64,000 nucleotides of DNA from Paracnuella aquatica. Its GTDB lineage: Bacteria; Bacteroidota; Bacteroidia; Chitinophagales; Chitinophagaceae. The stretch is from contig NZ_QOWJ01000001.1 of the NCBI RefSeq assembly GCF_003332885.2, forward strand, positions 496,001 through 560,000, given 5' to 3'. The notes under the pieces were generated by a model that worked only from the letters and a program-made list of their open reading frames with translations, had not been told where the DNA came from and did no database searches. Position 1 is the first letter of the stretch. The number at the start of each line of letters is the position of its first letter. Below, piece by piece: positions 43,029 to 53,381 of the stretch. Made by a program: the position numbers and the translations under genes.

Positions 43029-43257
43029 GAACCGGAATTATGAACCGGAAATGTAAACCTGTTTTGGCAAACGAAATACCGAGCAACTTTTCGAAAAAGT
43101 ACCGGCTGATGTTTAGATAAATGAATTTATAGACCGTACCATTTGTTTTTGTGAAACCGAAAAATGAAACGCAGAATTCAGATAGGAAGCAATTTGAATT
43201 ATCTTCTATCTAAATCTTACTCTTCACATAGATCATTTATATAACTAAAAGCTACCG

Positions 43258-46200
43258 CTAAGCGAATTCAGCAACGGCTTCATTTTGCATCGATTCCTGC
43301 GCTGGCGCAGTCCGCCGCTGGAGCGTAAAATAGAACGTAGATCCGCTGCCCAACACAGATTCCACCCAGATATGACCGTTGTGCATTTCCACAATTTTTT
43401 TACAGTGCGACAGGCCAATGCCTGAACCTTCAAACTCGCTGCGGGTGTGCAGCCTTTGAAAGATCACGAAGATGCGTTCGTAGTGTTTAGCATCCATGCC
43501 AATGCCGTTGTCTTTTACAAAAAACTCCCAGTGGTCTTCCCGCTCGGTGCAACCCACTTCAATCAGCGGCGGCTCAGTTTTCTTGCGAAACTTCAGCGCA
43601 TTGACGATCAGGTTTTGAAATACTTGTTTCAACTCGGTAGGAAATGCTTCAACAGTCGGCAATGCACCAACCTGCACGTTTGCACCAGCATCCTTGATTG
43701 CCAGTTGCAAATCGGCCAGCACGGCCTGTGTTAATTCATTACAATTCACCAGGGACAACTCACCTTTCCGGCCCAGCCTTGAATATTCCAGCAGGTCGTT
43801 GATGAGCACTTTCATCCGGTCAGAAGCCTGCGACATGAACGCAAGGTATTTATCCGCCTTATCATCGAGCCTGCCGCCATATTGCCGGCGCAGCAATTCT
43901 ACAAAGCTTGAAATGGTGCGCAGCGGTTCCTGCATATCATGCGAGGCTACGTATGCAAACTGTTCCAGTTCCACATTTTTCCGCGCCAGTTGTTTGTTGG
44001 CTTTATCGGCTTCTTTACGGGCAGCACGCTCCTGCTCGGTAACGCTGGCCAGGCGCTTCGTTCTTTCCGCCACCTGCCGCGCCAATTCTTCTTTTTGCTG
44101 GTGAATGCGTTCTACCCGCATCCGAAAAATGGCTACGGTAATGGCCACCAATGCCAAAACGGCCAACAAGCGAAACCACCATGTTTGCCAGAACGGCGGC
44201 GTGATGATCAGCCGGATGGATGCACCTTCTTCATTCCAGACGCCGTCGTTGTTGGACGCAATTACTTTCAATACATAAGAGCCCGGTGGCAGGTTGGTGT
44301 ACGTAGCCGAGCGGTTGTGGCCGATATGGTTCCAGCCATCATCAAAGCCTTCTAGCTGGTAGGCATAGTTGTTTTTTTCCGGCGCCGTAAAATTCAGTGC
44401 GGCGAAATCAAAAGAAATAACGGACTGGTGATAAGGAAGGGTTATTTCTTTAATGGTGCTGATATCTTCAGGCAGGTATTTATTTGCATCGCCGGGACGG
44501 ATGTTTTTGTTGAACAGACGGAATCCCGTAAACACAACCGGCGGCTGGTGGGTGTTGATGATGATTTGAGTAGGATCAAAAATATTAAAGCCGTTAATAC
44601 CACCGAACACGATTTCTCCCCTGCTGGTTTTTAAGCCGGCGCCTTGCGAAAACTCCCAGCTCTGCAAGCCATTTTCCAACCCATGATGCCGCACTTTTCC
44701 GGTGCGGGGATCGAAGCGGCTCAGGCCGTTGTTGGTGCTCAGCCAGAGAAACCCATTGTTGTCTTTTATAATGCTGTTGATGGTATTATCGGGCAACCCT
44801 TCTTTCGTGGTCCAGGTGGTGAGTTGGTTTTTCTTCACGTCCAACCGGTTTAGCCCGCCGCCTAACGTGCCCACCCACACAACGCCGTTTCCATCCAAAG
44901 CAAGGCTAAAGATCACATCGCTTTCAAATGGCATGTTGTACTGGTTGTAATGTTTGAACTGCCCCTTTTCGGGATCATAAACACTTAGACCAGCCGAGGT
45001 GCCCATCCAGATATGTCCCCTTTCATCTTCCAGAAAACAACGTACATAATTACCCGAAATGGAATTGGCGTTGTTCGGGTCGTTCGCAAATTTGGCAATG
45101 TTGCCGGTTTGTGGATCGAGCATATTAACGCCACCGCCGTTGGTGCCCATCCAAACCCTGCCTTTGCGGTCTTCCAACACGGCATATACTGCATTGTTGT
45201 TTAAATCTTTCGGGCCGGGTCCGGCATTGTAGTGCGTAAATTTTTGCGTAACCGGGTCAAAGCGGTCCATACCGCTGCCATACATGCCAATCCAGGTGTA
45301 GCCGCTTTTGCGGCCTTGGCTTACACACAACACACTGTAGCTTGCCAATGCATGGGGGTTGGCTGGATCTGGATTAAAGCGTTGAAATATGTTCTCTTTT
45401 CTTTTCCAAAGGTTCAAGCCGCCGCCGCCGGTGCCAATCCACATATCGCCATCCCCTCGTTCCGCCACGGCAGTAACTACGTTGAAACTAAGGCTCGTCC
45501 AGTCAACAGGATTGTTGCGGTAGAGGTAAAAATTATTCAGGCTCGGGTCCCAAACGTTGATGCCGCCTTGGTAAGTGCCCACCCAAAGTGTGTTGGTATT
45601 ATCCTGGAGCAATGCAGTAATGGTAGCGTTGCGCGACAAACTTGAGGCATCATGTACATCGCTGCCAATATGGGTGAATTGGCCGCTTTTCAGCTCAAAA
45701 AGTTCTAGGGAATTTTTTGTACCGATCCACATGCTGTCGCCAATAGGTTGGATAATTGTAACCTGGTTATCGCCAAGGCTAGTTGGATCAGCAGGATCAT
45801 TAAGAAAGCGCCTCCAAGTGCCGGTGGCGCGGTCCAGCAAATTTAGGCCCGATTCGGTGCCCACCCATAGTCGGCCAAATCGGTCTTCCCGTATTGCCTT
45901 GATGCTGTTGTGGCTTAAACTGCGGGGATCGGCATTGGAAAAGAAACGACGGAACGTGCCCCTTCTGCGGTCCATCAGGTTGAGGCCGTTGTTGGTGCCT
46001 ACCCATAAGTTGCCTTTGCTGTCTTCAAACAAACAAGTAATGCCGTCATCACTGATGCTGGCTGCATCGGCGGGGTCGTGTCCGTATTGCTTGACCTTGC
46101 CGGTGCGCCGGTCCAGCAGGTTAAGTTTCCAATAAGTGCCCACCCAAAAATTGCCCTGCCGGTCTTCCAAAATGGCGGTAGCAGTTTTCTGGCTCAACCC

Positions 46201-46617
46201 TTCTTTGTTGCCGATGGTTTCGTAGTAATGCACAAATGCATCGCGTTTGCGATCGTAACGCGATAAAGCACCATTGTTGGTGCCAACCCATAGCGTGCCG
46301 GAACGGTCTTCATACAGGGAAATTATATGGCTTCTGCGCAGGCTGGTGCTGTCGGTTGGCTCGTGACGGTATACCTTAAATTTGTTGCCATCATAGCGGT
46401 TTAAACCATCCTGCGTGCCAAACCACATAAAGCCGTACCGGTCTTTGATGATGGCTTGCACAGTGCTTTGCGACAAGCCATCCAGGTTGGTGAGGTGGTT
46501 AAATCGATATTTCGTTTGTGCCGTGGCGTTATACACCAATAACTGTAGCAAAAAAAACAATATTGTATTGCGCAGAAGCTGCACCAAACGAAAACGGGCG
46601 GGTTGTTTCAAGGACAT
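43258..46617 (-). CDS. giant sensor histidine kinase with 14-blade two-component propeller
   Basis: 1119 residues. Signal/anchor at the N-terminus (LLRNTILFFLLQLLVYNATAQ), then about fourteen reg_prop repeats of the form AxxxDxxGxxWxGTxxGLNxxD (two seven-blade propellers, about 40-700). A Y_Y_Y domain (about 705-790, YAYQLEGFDDGWNHIG), one TM helix near 800, a coiled coil, then HisKA with His893 (YVASHDMQEPLRT) and HATPase with DNGIGMD and GSGIGLSHCKKIVE. Unlike the hybrid systems common in Bacteroidota, it has no receiver or AraC output domain, so it must act through a partner such as the receiver encoded upstream. The propeller probably senses an extracellular ligand in the periplasm. Confidence 0.94.
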   Translation of the reverse strand: MSLKQPARFRLVQLLRNTILFFLLQLLVYNATAQTKYRFNHLTNLDGLSQSTVQAIIKDRYGFMWFGTQDGLNRYDGNKFKVYRHEPTDSTSLRRSHIISLYEDRSGTLWVGTNNGALSRYDRKRDAFVHYYETIGNKEGLSQKTATAILEDRQGNFWVGTYWKLNLLDRRTGKVKQYGHDPADAASISDDGITCLFEDSKGNLWVGTNNGLNLMDRRRGTFRRFFSNADPRSLSHNSIKAIREDRFGRLWVGTESGLNLLDRATGTWRRFLNDPADPTSLGDNQVTIIQPIGDSMWIGTKNSLELFELKSGQFTHIGSDVHDASSLSRNATITALLQDNTNTLWVGTYQGGINVWDPSLNNFYLYRNNPVDWTSLSFNVVTAVAERGDGDMWIGTGGGGLNLWKRKENIFQRFNPDPANPHALASYSVLCVSQGRKSGYTWIGMYGSGMDRFDPVTQKFTHYNAGPGPKDLNNNAVYAVLEDRKGRVWMGTNGGGVNMLDPQTGNIAKFANDPNNANSISGNYVRCFLEDERGHIWMGTSAGLSVYDPEKGQFKHYNQYNMPFESDVIFSLALDGNGVVWVGTLGGGLNRLDVKKNQLTTWTTKEGLPDNTINSIIKDNNGFLWLSTNNGLSRFDPRTGKVRHHGLENGLQSWEFSQGAGLKTSRGEIVFGGINGFNIFDPTQIIINTHQPPVVFTGFRLFNKNIRPGDANKYLPEDISTIKEITLPYHQSVISFDFAALNFTAPEKNNYAYQLEGFDDGWNHIGHNRSATYTNLPPGSYVLKVIASNNDGVWNEEGASIRLIITPPFWQTWWFRLLAVLALVAITVAIFRMRVERIHQQKEELARQVAERTKRLASVTEQERAARKEADKANKQLARKNVELEQFAYVASHDMQEPLRTISSFVELLRRQYGGRLDDKADKYLAFMSQASDRMKVLINDLLEYSRLGRKGELSLVNCNELTQAVLADLQLAIKDAGANVQVGALPTVEAFPTELKQVFQNLIVNALKFRKKTEPPLIEVGCTEREDHWEFFVKDNGIGMDAKHYERIFVIFQRLHTRSEFEGSGIGLSHCKKIVEMHNGHIWVESVLGSGSTFYFTLQRRTAPAQESMQNEAVAEFA

Positions 46618-46643
46618 GATCGGGTTAAACCAAAAGATTACGA

Positions 46644-47060
46644 TCAGTTAGCAAAATATTCCTGGAGGATGCGTTCTACTTTTTCTTTTGTCAGCGGCTT
46701 GTTTTCAAAACCGGCCACTTCAGGAATTTCCATGGCCCGGTGCTGGTCCTCGGGGAACAGCGATGTGGTGAGCATCACCACCATAACTTTCCCTTTATTA
46801 TTTTGCGGCAGCTGGCGGTACTGTTCCAGAAACTCCCAGCCATTCATTGCCGGCATATTGATGTCTAAAAAAATAAGATCCGGTCCAACGGGCTGGGCCG
46901 CATCATCAGAAGCGGTATGGAGCAATTCGATTGCCTCTGCACCACTTTGCGCCACTTGTACCGACTCGGCACAATCCAATTCTTCCAGCACCATTGCATT
47001 GATAAAATTGGTTGGCTCGTCGTCGTCGATCAGCAGTACGCTTTTTAATTTTTTGTGCAT
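46644..47060 (-). CDS. single-domain response regulator
   Basis: 138 residues, one receiver domain only: acidic pocket IDDDEPT (11-17), phospho-acceptor Asp66 in LIFLDINMP, and the signalling Thr/Lys positions (MLTTSL, FENKPLT). There is no output domain, so it works as a phosphate carrier or protein-binding switch, CheY/Rcp1-like. It lies between the two kinases (29 bp after the first, 26 bp before the second) in one operon, which makes it the obvious shuttle between them. Confidence 0.92.
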   Translation of the reverse strand: MHKKLKSVLLIDDDEPTNFINAMVLEELDCAESVQVAQSGAEAIELLHTASDDAAQPVGPDLIFLDINMPAMNGWEFLEQYRQLPQNNKGKVMVVMLTTSLFPEDQHRAMEIPEVAGFENKPLTKEKVERILQEYFAN

Positions 47061-47089
47061 CGGTTTTTATTTAGAATGACTGAATAATA

Positions 47090-48526
47090 TTAAAACAGCA
47101 CCAGGTTGGTGGCTGCGTTTGGCGTTGAAATATTGGGTTGGTTGAGCGAAAGCACCACCTGCAGGTTGCAACCGCCACCGGGGTATGAGTTGATGGTGAC
47201 CTGTCCTGAAAACAGTTGTGCTCTTGAAATAATGTTGGTCAGGCCTACGCCTTTGTGTTTTACCAAAGGGTCGAAGCCACGTCCATCATCGGTAATGTGC
47301 AGATGCACCTGCCCGTTCTTTTCAAATAGCTGGATGCTTACGCTGCTGGCCGCGGCATATTTTACAATATTGCAAAGTTGCTCCTGCACCATGCGGAAAA
47401 TATTCAGCTTCAGGTCTTCGGATTGTTCCACCCGCGGAATGGTAGCAATGTTGCAATGCCGCTGAACGCCCTGCGGCTCCAGCATTTCCTTCGCAAGGTC
47501 TTCCACCGAATACACCAGCCCCAATTCTTTCAGGTTGCCCGGAAGGATCAGTTCTTTCGCCAGTTTGCGAATTTCATCCATCACCTGCGCTACATTCTGA
47601 ATGCTTTTAGACAGCAATTTTTCCTGAAGGTCTGGATGGTCCATTGCCAGTCCGAGGTTCAATTTAACCGCGGTTAAAATCTGGTTGATGTTGTCGTGTA
47701 GTTCGCGGCCAATATTTTTGCGTTCGTTTTCCTGCGCTTCCAAAACGGCTTCCACCAGTTCCTGCTTTTTTCCTACCAGTTCGTTTTGCAGCCTTATTTT
47801 TTCCGATACATCATTTACCTGTGCCTGCATCGCGGTGCCGCCGTTGAACGGAATAACATGGCTGGCAAATTCAACGATGATGTGACTGCCGTTGTTGGTG
47901 CGGTGCAGCCACAATACTTCGTTGCCATCGTGCACCATCGGGCTTTTCGATACTAAAATATCATTGATGGAAAGAGACAAAAAAACATCACGGGAAAAGC
48001 CATATTTCTGCAATGCGGCATTATTCACTTCCAGGAAACGGAAAGTTTCCGGTTCGTAAATCCACATCGGGAACGGGTTGCGGTAAAACATCTGCCGGTA
48101 TTTCTCTTCCGACATCAGAATGCGTTCTTCCACCTTTTTCCGTTCAATGCTGTATTCAATGGATTTTAACAGCAGGCCGGCATCGAATTGTCCTTTTACC
48201 AGGTAGTCCTGTGCATTTTGGTTCAATGCTTTTAACGCCGTTTCGGTATCGGCATAGCCGGTGAGCACAATAATGGGGATGCGGCAATCTGCCTCGGTAA
48301 TTTCCAGCAGGGAGTCCAATCCAAAACTATCGGGCAGCGAAAGATCGAGCAGGGCCAGGTGCACTTCATTGGTGCGCAGCATTTCCTTGGCTTCGCTCAT
48401 GCGGGTAGCCTTATAAATAGCACCAATCCTTTTGCCAAAGGATTCGAGCATATCCTCGATCAGGTAGATATCGGCGGGATTATCTTCAACAATTAAAATA
48501 TTCAATTGGGTTGCTTCCAACTGCAT
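47090..48526 (-). CDS. receiver-PAS-histidine kinase (HisKA_3/NarX-like)
   Basis: 478 residues. An N-terminal receiver (1-125) with Asp61 in LALLDLSLPD is followed by a PAS domain (about 140-245, YRQMFYRNPFPMWIYEPETFRFLEVNNAAL), a HisKA_3 dimerisation helix with His277 in NIGRELHDNINQIL and a HATPase domain ending about residue 460 (DDGRGFDP, GVGLTNIISRA). No TM segments, so it is cytoplasmic. Because it both receives and donates phosphate, it can sit in the middle of a relay. It is first in the operon; the gene start faces focA across 532 bp. Confidence 0.92.
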   Translation of the reverse strand: MQLEATQLNILIVEDNPADIYLIEDMLESFGKRIGAIYKATRMSEAKEMLRTNEVHLALLDLSLPDSFGLDSLLEITEADCRIPIIVLTGYADTETALKALNQNAQDYLVKGQFDAGLLLKSIEYSIERKKVEERILMSEEKYRQMFYRNPFPMWIYEPETFRFLEVNNAALQKYGFSRDVFLSLSINDILVSKSPMVHDGNEVLWLHRTNNGSHIIVEFASHVIPFNGGTAMQAQVNDVSEKIRLQNELVGKKQELVEAVLEAQENERKNIGRELHDNINQILTAVKLNLGLAMDHPDLQEKLLSKSIQNVAQVMDEIRKLAKELILPGNLKELGLVYSVEDLAKEMLEPQGVQRHCNIATIPRVEQSEDLKLNIFRMVQEQLCNIVKYAAASSVSIQLFEKNGQVHLHITDDGRGFDPLVKHKGVGLTNIISRAQLFSGQVTINSYPGGGCNLQVVLSLNQPNISTPNAATNLVLF

Positions 48527-49058
48527 AAGACGGTTAGGATTCGGATTTTGGTAGGATGACGGCAGGCGGGTCTGTAGCCACGCCGGGATTTTGCTATTGA
48601 TGCAACCGTAAAATTACAGCGAACGTTTGATTATCTCATCAATAATCGGCCGTGTTTTACAACAAAAACCGGGCGTTTAGGGTTATCCCTTACCCTACTT
48701 AATTACTTGCGCAATGACACATTTTGCTTATCAATAATTTAATGAACGAACCTTCTGCAGATTTGATTTGAAAAAGCTTAAAAGCTTTTCGTTCCGGTCT
48801 ATATGGTTGCGACCGATGTAATGCTAAGAAAGAGCAATTGCTCGATTGAAGAACATCTAACTTGCCAACTAGCATTATTCAGCTGCAAACGCTTCTTTTT
48901 GTAAAACTTGAACCTCTTCTACAGCGGTCCAATCGAGATAGACCAAATTGCGCTGAGCGTAAATACTTATAACACTCACGTAATGCGTTGATGTTCGTCA
49001 TGCCCCACCGCTATGGCTAAGGGTAAATTGCAGCCATATTCAACGATTTACCTACAAA
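48527..49058. other. 532-bp divergent regulatory region
   Basis: No gene-like frame or structured RNA is seen. It must hold the promoters of the signalling operon (minus) and of focA-pflB (plus). A weak FNR/CRP-like palindrome lies at 48988-49001. No perfect TAnnTTTG box was found near the focA start. Confidence 0.5.
48988..49001. promoter_or_regulatory. weak FNR/CRP-like palindrome upstream of focA
   Basis: TTGAT-GTTC-GTCAT has the spacing of the FNR site TTGAT-N4-ATCAA; the left half is perfect, the right half matches at three of five positions. It lies 58 bp before the focA ATG. Its location before anaerobic genes is the main argument. Confidence 0.25.
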
Positions 49059-49919
49059 ATGTCCCTCGCCACGCCTCCCGAAATCGCTGTCCTCTTCAAC
49101 AAAAGCGCTGCACAAAAAGATGCTTTTTCAACTTCCCGGCTATTGGTGTATTCCTTGCTGGGCGGTGCTTTTATTGCATTGGGTGGTTTGCTGGCATTGG
49201 TGGTTACAGGCGGCATGCCACAGGTAGCGGCAGCCAACCCGGGCATCATAAAATTCATATTTGGTGCCCTCTTTCCCCTGGGCCTGGTATTAGTCGTAAT
49301 AGCCGGCGCCGAATTGTTTACTTCCGATTGTGCCGTGATACCGTTTGCATTGCTGCACCGGAAGACGAACATTAGCCGTTTGTTGCGCATATGGACTATT
49401 GTATATGCTGGCAACTTTGTCGGTGCACTCATCGTGGCTTACCTTTTTGCTTATCAAACCGGCATTCTTAGTTCCGGCCCCTGGCTTGAAGCTGCACAAA
49501 AGATCGGCATCAACAAAACATCGCACCATTTCTGGGAAACATTTGTGAAAGGGATTGGCGCCAACTGGCTGGTGTGCATGGCTGTTTGGGCAGCGTATGC
49601 CGCCAAAGATGTAACAGGCAAAATACTGGCCCTTTGGTTTCCGGTGATGTGTTTTGTAGCATTTGGCTTTGAGCACAGCATCGCCAATATGTTTTTTATC
49701 CCCACCAGTATGATGCTGGGCGCCGATATCAGCATGTACCAATTTCTAGTGGTAAACCTTCTGCCGGCTACGCTGGGCAATATTGTAGGCGGGGTGGTAT
49801 TTGTGGCCCTACCCTACTGGTTTATGTTTAAAGAAAATGCGGCACCATCTGCCGATACCCATATTGCGACTAACGAGTATAGCCACCAAATGGAAGCTTT
49901 AGAGAATCAATTAAATTAA
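49059..49919 (+). CDS. focA: formate/nitrite transporter, FocA family
   Basis: 286 residues with six TM helices in the FNT fold (about 28-50, 65-87, 110-132, 160-182, 192-215, 230-255). Family signatures are visible in the first reentrant loop ([18 protein letters not shown]), in [14 protein letters not shown] and in [13 protein letters not shown] with [14 protein letters not shown], whose His is the pore-gating residue position. It moves formate across the inner membrane. It is translated just before pflB (5 bp apart), so the transporter and the formate-producing enzyme are co-expressed. Nitrite transport is the alternative, but this context favours formate. Confidence 0.93.
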   Translation: MSLATPPEIAVLFNKSAAQKDAFSTSRLLVYSLLGGAFIALGGLLALVVTGGMPQVAAANPGIIKFIFGALFPLGLVLVVIAGAELFTSDCAVIPFALLHRKTNISRLLRIWTIVYAGNFVGALIVAYLFAYQTGILSSGPWLEAAQKIGINKTSHHFWETFVKGIGANWLVCMAVWAAYAAKDVTGKILALWFPVMCFVAFGFEHSIANMFFIPTSMMLGADISMYQFLVVNLLPATLGNIVGGVVFVALPYWFMFKENAAPSADTHIATNEYSHQMEALENQLN

Positions 49920-49924
49920 AAATC

Positions 49925-52162
49925 ATGGAAAGCTTAGCAACCATCAGCGCACCTTTTGTTGCCGGAAACTGGAACAATAGCATTGATGTAAAGGACTTTG
50001 TTCGCAACAATATACAGCCCTACTACGGCGACGCCTCGTTTTTGGCGGCACCTACTGATCGCACAAAAGCACTATGGCAAATTTGCCTGGAAGCAATGAA
50101 AGAAGAGCGCCAGCGCAATGGTTGCCGTTCGGTGGATGCGGAGAAAATATCGACCATCACCAGCCATGCCGCGGGTTATATCCGGCAAGATTTGGAAGTA
50201 ATTGTTGGCCTGCAAACCGACGAACTGCTGAAGCGTGCCATCAAGCCGTTTGGCGGCATCCGCGTGGTGGAAGGTGCTGTTGAAGAAAAAGGCGGCGAGG
50301 TTGCGGAAAATGTAAAAGAGATTTTTAAGTACGTTAAAGACCACAACAGTGCTGTGTTCTCGGCGTACGATTCAGAAATACTAAAATTCCGGTCGAAAGG
50401 CATTCTTACCGGCCTGCCCGATAACTATGCCCGTGGCCGCATTATTGGCGATTACCGCCGCCTGGCATTGTATGGCGCCGACCGCCTGATTGCTGCGAAA
50501 GAAGCCGACAAAAAAGCGGTGGAAGGCGAACTGACCGAGCACACCATTCGCCTGCGCGAAGAACTGTTTGACCAGATCACTGCATTGAAAGACATCAAGG
50601 AACTGGGCAACATTTACGGCCTCGACCTGAGCCGCCCCGCTCAAAATGCACAAGAGGCAGTACAGTGGGTGTACATGGCGTACCTGGCCGCTGTAAAAGA
50701 GCAGGATGGCGCCGCTATGTCGCTGGGCAACGTTTCTTCTTTCCTCGATATTTATATAGAGAAAGACCTGGAAGCAGGCCTGGTTACTGAAGTAGAAGCA
50801 CAGGAACTGGTAGACCAATTTGTAATGAAACTGCGCATGGTGCGCCACCTGCGCCCTGCAGCTTACGATGAAATTTTTGGTGGCGATCCAACCTGGGTTA
50901 CCGAAGCCATTGGCGGACAGTTTGAAGACGGCCGCACCAAAGTTACCCGCACATCGTTCCGGTTTTTGCAAACCTTGTACAACCTCGGTGCATCGCCCGA
51001 ACCTAACATCACCGTGCTTTGGTCGAATGCACTGCCACAAGGATTCAAAGAGTATTGTGCACAGGTTTCCATCGATACTTCGTCCATTCAATATGAGAAC
51101 GACGACCTGATGCGGCCGGCCCGCGGCTCGGATGATTACGGCATTGCATGCTGCGTATCGTACCAGGAAATTGGCAAACGCATCCAGTTTTTTGGAGCCC
51201 GCACCAACCTCCCAAAAACCTTGCTGCTGGCGCTGAACGGTGGTAAAGAAGAATTTTCGGGTGTGCCGCTGGTAAAAGGAATTGCACCGCTTCCGTCCGA
51301 CGAACTGGATTATGAACAAGTGCTGTTCCGTTTTAAAACTGCCATGAAAGAAGTGGCCCGTGTATATGCCAAGTCGATGAACATCATCCACTACATGCAC
51401 GACAAATATTACTATGAAAAAGCGCAGTTTGCATTTATCGATACAGACCCCGGCATCGACATTGCTTACGGTGCAGCGGGTATATCCATCATTGCTGATT
51501 CGCTTTCTGCCATTAAATATGCGCAGGTAAAAGCGATCCGCAACGAAGAAGGCCTCACTGTTGATTTTGCAGTGGAAGGCGACTATCCAAAATACGGCAA
51601 CGACGATGATCGTGTGGACAGCATTGCACAGGAAATTGCCGAATTTTTCTTCAATGAGCTGGCATCGCACCGCACCTATAAAAACGCAGTGCCCACCATG
51701 TCGCTGCTCACCATTACTTCCAATGTGATGTATGGTAAAAAAACCGGCGCCACACCTGATGGCCGCAAAGCCGGCGAGCCGTTTGCACCGGGAGCCAACC
51801 CCATGCATGGCCGCGATAGCAACGGTGCTATTGCATCGCTTAACTCGGTAGCCAAACTGGAATACCGTTATGCGCAGGATGGTGTTTCCAACACTTTCTC
51901 GATGGTGCCTAAATCATTGGGCAGTATTCGGGAAGATCAGGTAGAAAACCTGGTGAGCCTGCTGGATGGATATTTTACCAAAAATGCACAGCACCTGAAT
52001 GTAAACGTGCTGAACCGGGAAACCCTGGTGGATGCGTACAACCATCCCGAAAATTATCCGCAGCTAACGATCCGTGTGTCGGGGTACGCGGTAAACTTTA
52101 TCCGGTTGAGTAAAGCACACCAACTGGAAGTGATTGCCCGGACCTTCCACGAAAGAATGTAG
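49925..52162 (+). CDS. pflB: pyruvate formate-lyase
   Basis: 745 residues, the usual length. Active-site cysteines Cys409-Cys410 lie in GIACCVSY; the glycyl radical is Gly720 in [13 protein letters not shown] near the C-terminus. The protein converts pyruvate and CoA to acetyl-CoA and formate under anoxic conditions. The adjacent double Cys distinguishes it from glycerol dehydratase or choline TMA-lyase relatives, which have a different active-site pattern. It forms a transcription unit with focA and ends at a terminator; its activase gene follows. Acetyl-CoA goes to Pta and AckA encoded downstream. Confidence 0.98.
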   Translation: MESLATISAPFVAGNWNNSIDVKDFVRNNIQPYYGDASFLAAPTDRTKALWQICLEAMKEERQRNGCRSVDAEKISTITSHAAGYIRQDLEVIVGLQTDELLKRAIKPFGGIRVVEGAVEEKGGEVAENVKEIFKYVKDHNSAVFSAYDSEILKFRSKGILTGLPDNYARGRIIGDYRRLALYGADRLIAAKEADKKAVEGELTEHTIRLREELFDQITALKDIKELGNIYGLDLSRPAQNAQEAVQWVYMAYLAAVKEQDGAAMSLGNVSSFLDIYIEKDLEAGLVTEVEAQELVDQFVMKLRMVRHLRPAAYDEIFGGDPTWVTEAIGGQFEDGRTKVTRTSFRFLQTLYNLGASPEPNITVLWSNALPQGFKEYCAQVSIDTSSIQYENDDLMRPARGSDDYGIACCVSYQEIGKRIQFFGARTNLPKTLLLALNGGKEEFSGVPLVKGIAPLPSDELDYEQVLFRFKTAMKEVARVYAKSMNIIHYMHDKYYYEKAQFAFIDTDPGIDIAYGAAGISIIADSLSAIKYAQVKAIRNEEGLTVDFAVEGDYPKYGNDDDRVDSIAQEIAEFFFNELASHRTYKNAVPTMSLLTITSNVMYGKKTGATPDGRKAGEPFAPGANPMHGRDSNGAIASLNSVAKLEYRYAQDGVSNTFSMVPKSLGSIREDQVENLVSLLDGYFTKNAQHLNVNVLNRETLVDAYNHPENYPQLTIRVSGYAVNFIRLSKAHQLEVIARTFHERM

Positions 52163-52181
52163 TGCTCAGGGGTTTTAAATA

Positions 52182-52214
52182 AAAGAACGGGCTGCACATT
52201 GTGGCCCGTTCTTT
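52182..52214 (+). terminator. terminator between pflB and pflA
   Basis: AAAGAACGGGC (52182-52192) pairs with GCCCGTTCTTT (52204-52214); a short T stretch follows. It would reduce pflA expression relative to pflB. Confidence 0.8.
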
Positions 52215-52273
52215 CAAAAATTTCTCGCTGATTTTTTCAAGCAATTGTAGTCGAAAACGAAAACCATTTACCC

Positions 52274-53071
52274 ATGTGCCTCCATATAAAAGACGGACTG
52301 CTGGTAGCGCAGGAAGCAGATCACCTCAACATCGATACACCTGAACAACTCAGGATCCACTCCATAGAAACATTTGGCACCCACGACGGGCCCGGCATTC
52401 GCATGGTAGTGTTTACACAAGGCTGCCAGTTTCGTTGCCTGTATTGCGCCAACCCCGATACGCTGGATGTGCACGGCGGCCGCTTTGTCGGCATTGAAGA
52501 AATAGTGCAGCGGGCCGTTCGTGAAAAACCTTATTTCGGTAGAAAAGGCGGTGTTACTGTGTCGGGCGGCGAGCCTACGTTGCAGCGCACAAAGCTATTG
52601 ACGCTGTTTCGCAGGCTGCATGAAGAAGGCATCAATACGGCGTTGGACTCGAATGGTAAATTGCTGAACGATGATGTAAAAGCATTGTACGCTGAAACGG
52701 ATTACCTGCTGCTGGATGTAAAACATTTCGACGATGAATGGCATCATAAAATCACTGGTCTTACCAACAAAAGCGTGTTGAAATGTGCCGAGTACCGCGA
52801 AAGTACCGGAAAGGCCATGTGGCTGCGTTATGTGCTGGTACCGGGTTGGAGCGACCAGGAAGAACACCTGCATGCGTTGGGCAATCATTTCAAAGATTAC
52901 CAATCAATCCAAAAAATAGAGATCCAGCCATATCATGTGTTGGGTGTGCACAAATGGGAAGGCCTTGGCATGAAGTACAAACTAAAAGGTGTAGAGCCGC
53001 CCACTAAAGAGCAAGTGAAAAAAGCTGCGGATATTTTCGGGCAGTATTTTAAGGAAGTAAAAGTGAATTGA
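52274..53071 (+). CDS. pflA: pyruvate formate-lyase activating enzyme (radical SAM)
   Basis: 265 residues. The CxxxCxxC cluster motif is Cys51, Cys55 and Cys58 in QGCQFRCLYCAN. GGVTVSGGEPTLQ is the SAM-binding GGE region. RIHSIETFGTHDGPGIR matches the family entry segment, preceded here by about 25 extra residues (MCLHIKDGLLVAQEADHLN) relative to E. coli PflA. It uses S-adenosylmethionine and a [4Fe-4S] cluster to create the glycyl radical on PflB. Separated from pflB by a terminator and a leader of about 60 bp. Confidence 0.96.
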   Translation: MCLHIKDGLLVAQEADHLNIDTPEQLRIHSIETFGTHDGPGIRMVVFTQGCQFRCLYCANPDTLDVHGGRFVGIEEIVQRAVREKPYFGRKGGVTVSGGEPTLQRTKLLTLFRRLHEEGINTALDSNGKLLNDDVKALYAETDYLLLDVKHFDDEWHHKITGLTNKSVLKCAEYRESTGKAMWLRYVLVPGWSDQEEHLHALGNHFKDYQSIQKIEIQPYHVLGVHKWEGLGMKYKLKGVEPPTKEQVKKAADIFGQYFKEVKVN

Positions 53072-53104
53072 AAACAACACTTTTTAAAAAATAAAGCAAC
53101 CACT

Positions 53105-53129
53105 TGCCGGCAATATCGCCGGCATTTTT
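53105..53129 (+). terminator. terminator after pflA
   Basis: TGCCGGC (53105-53111) pairs with GCCGGCA (53118-53124) around AATATC, followed by five T residues. Confidence 0.85.
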
Positions 53130-53236
53130 ATGTACAATAAACTGCCATTTACGGCAATACGACAAACCGCAAGTGGTGAAGCGTTATTCATGCACTCCCT
53201 CAAATGACTACGGAATGGAATCTTTATTGAATAAAA

Positions 53237-53244
53237 TATATTTG
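53237..53244 (+). promoter_or_regulatory. -7 promoter box upstream of pta
   Basis: TATATTTG, exact TAnnTTTG, 137 bp before the pta ATG. The remaining part of the 310-bp spacer 53072-53381 has no gene; the long leader shows no clear riboswitch-like fold. Confidence 0.4.
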
Positions 53245-53381
53245 GGAACAAGAATTGTAGCGGCATAGGGTCATACAAAATGGGCGGAAGGAATAATCTT
53301 TTTCAAGGCTGAGTATGATTAAGATTAACCATATTCAATGTTGGTACACACAACTTTGCACAAATAACAGCGCAATTACTT

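Noticed and set aside
50381-51808. 475-codon minus-strand frame opposite pflB
   Set aside because: pflB is unambiguous (active-site CC and glycyl radical site); the antisense frame shows no family features.
52225-52247. TTGA/TCAG-like palindrome before pflA as an FNR site
   Set aside because: The half-sites are separated by five rather than the needed bases and the match is poor.
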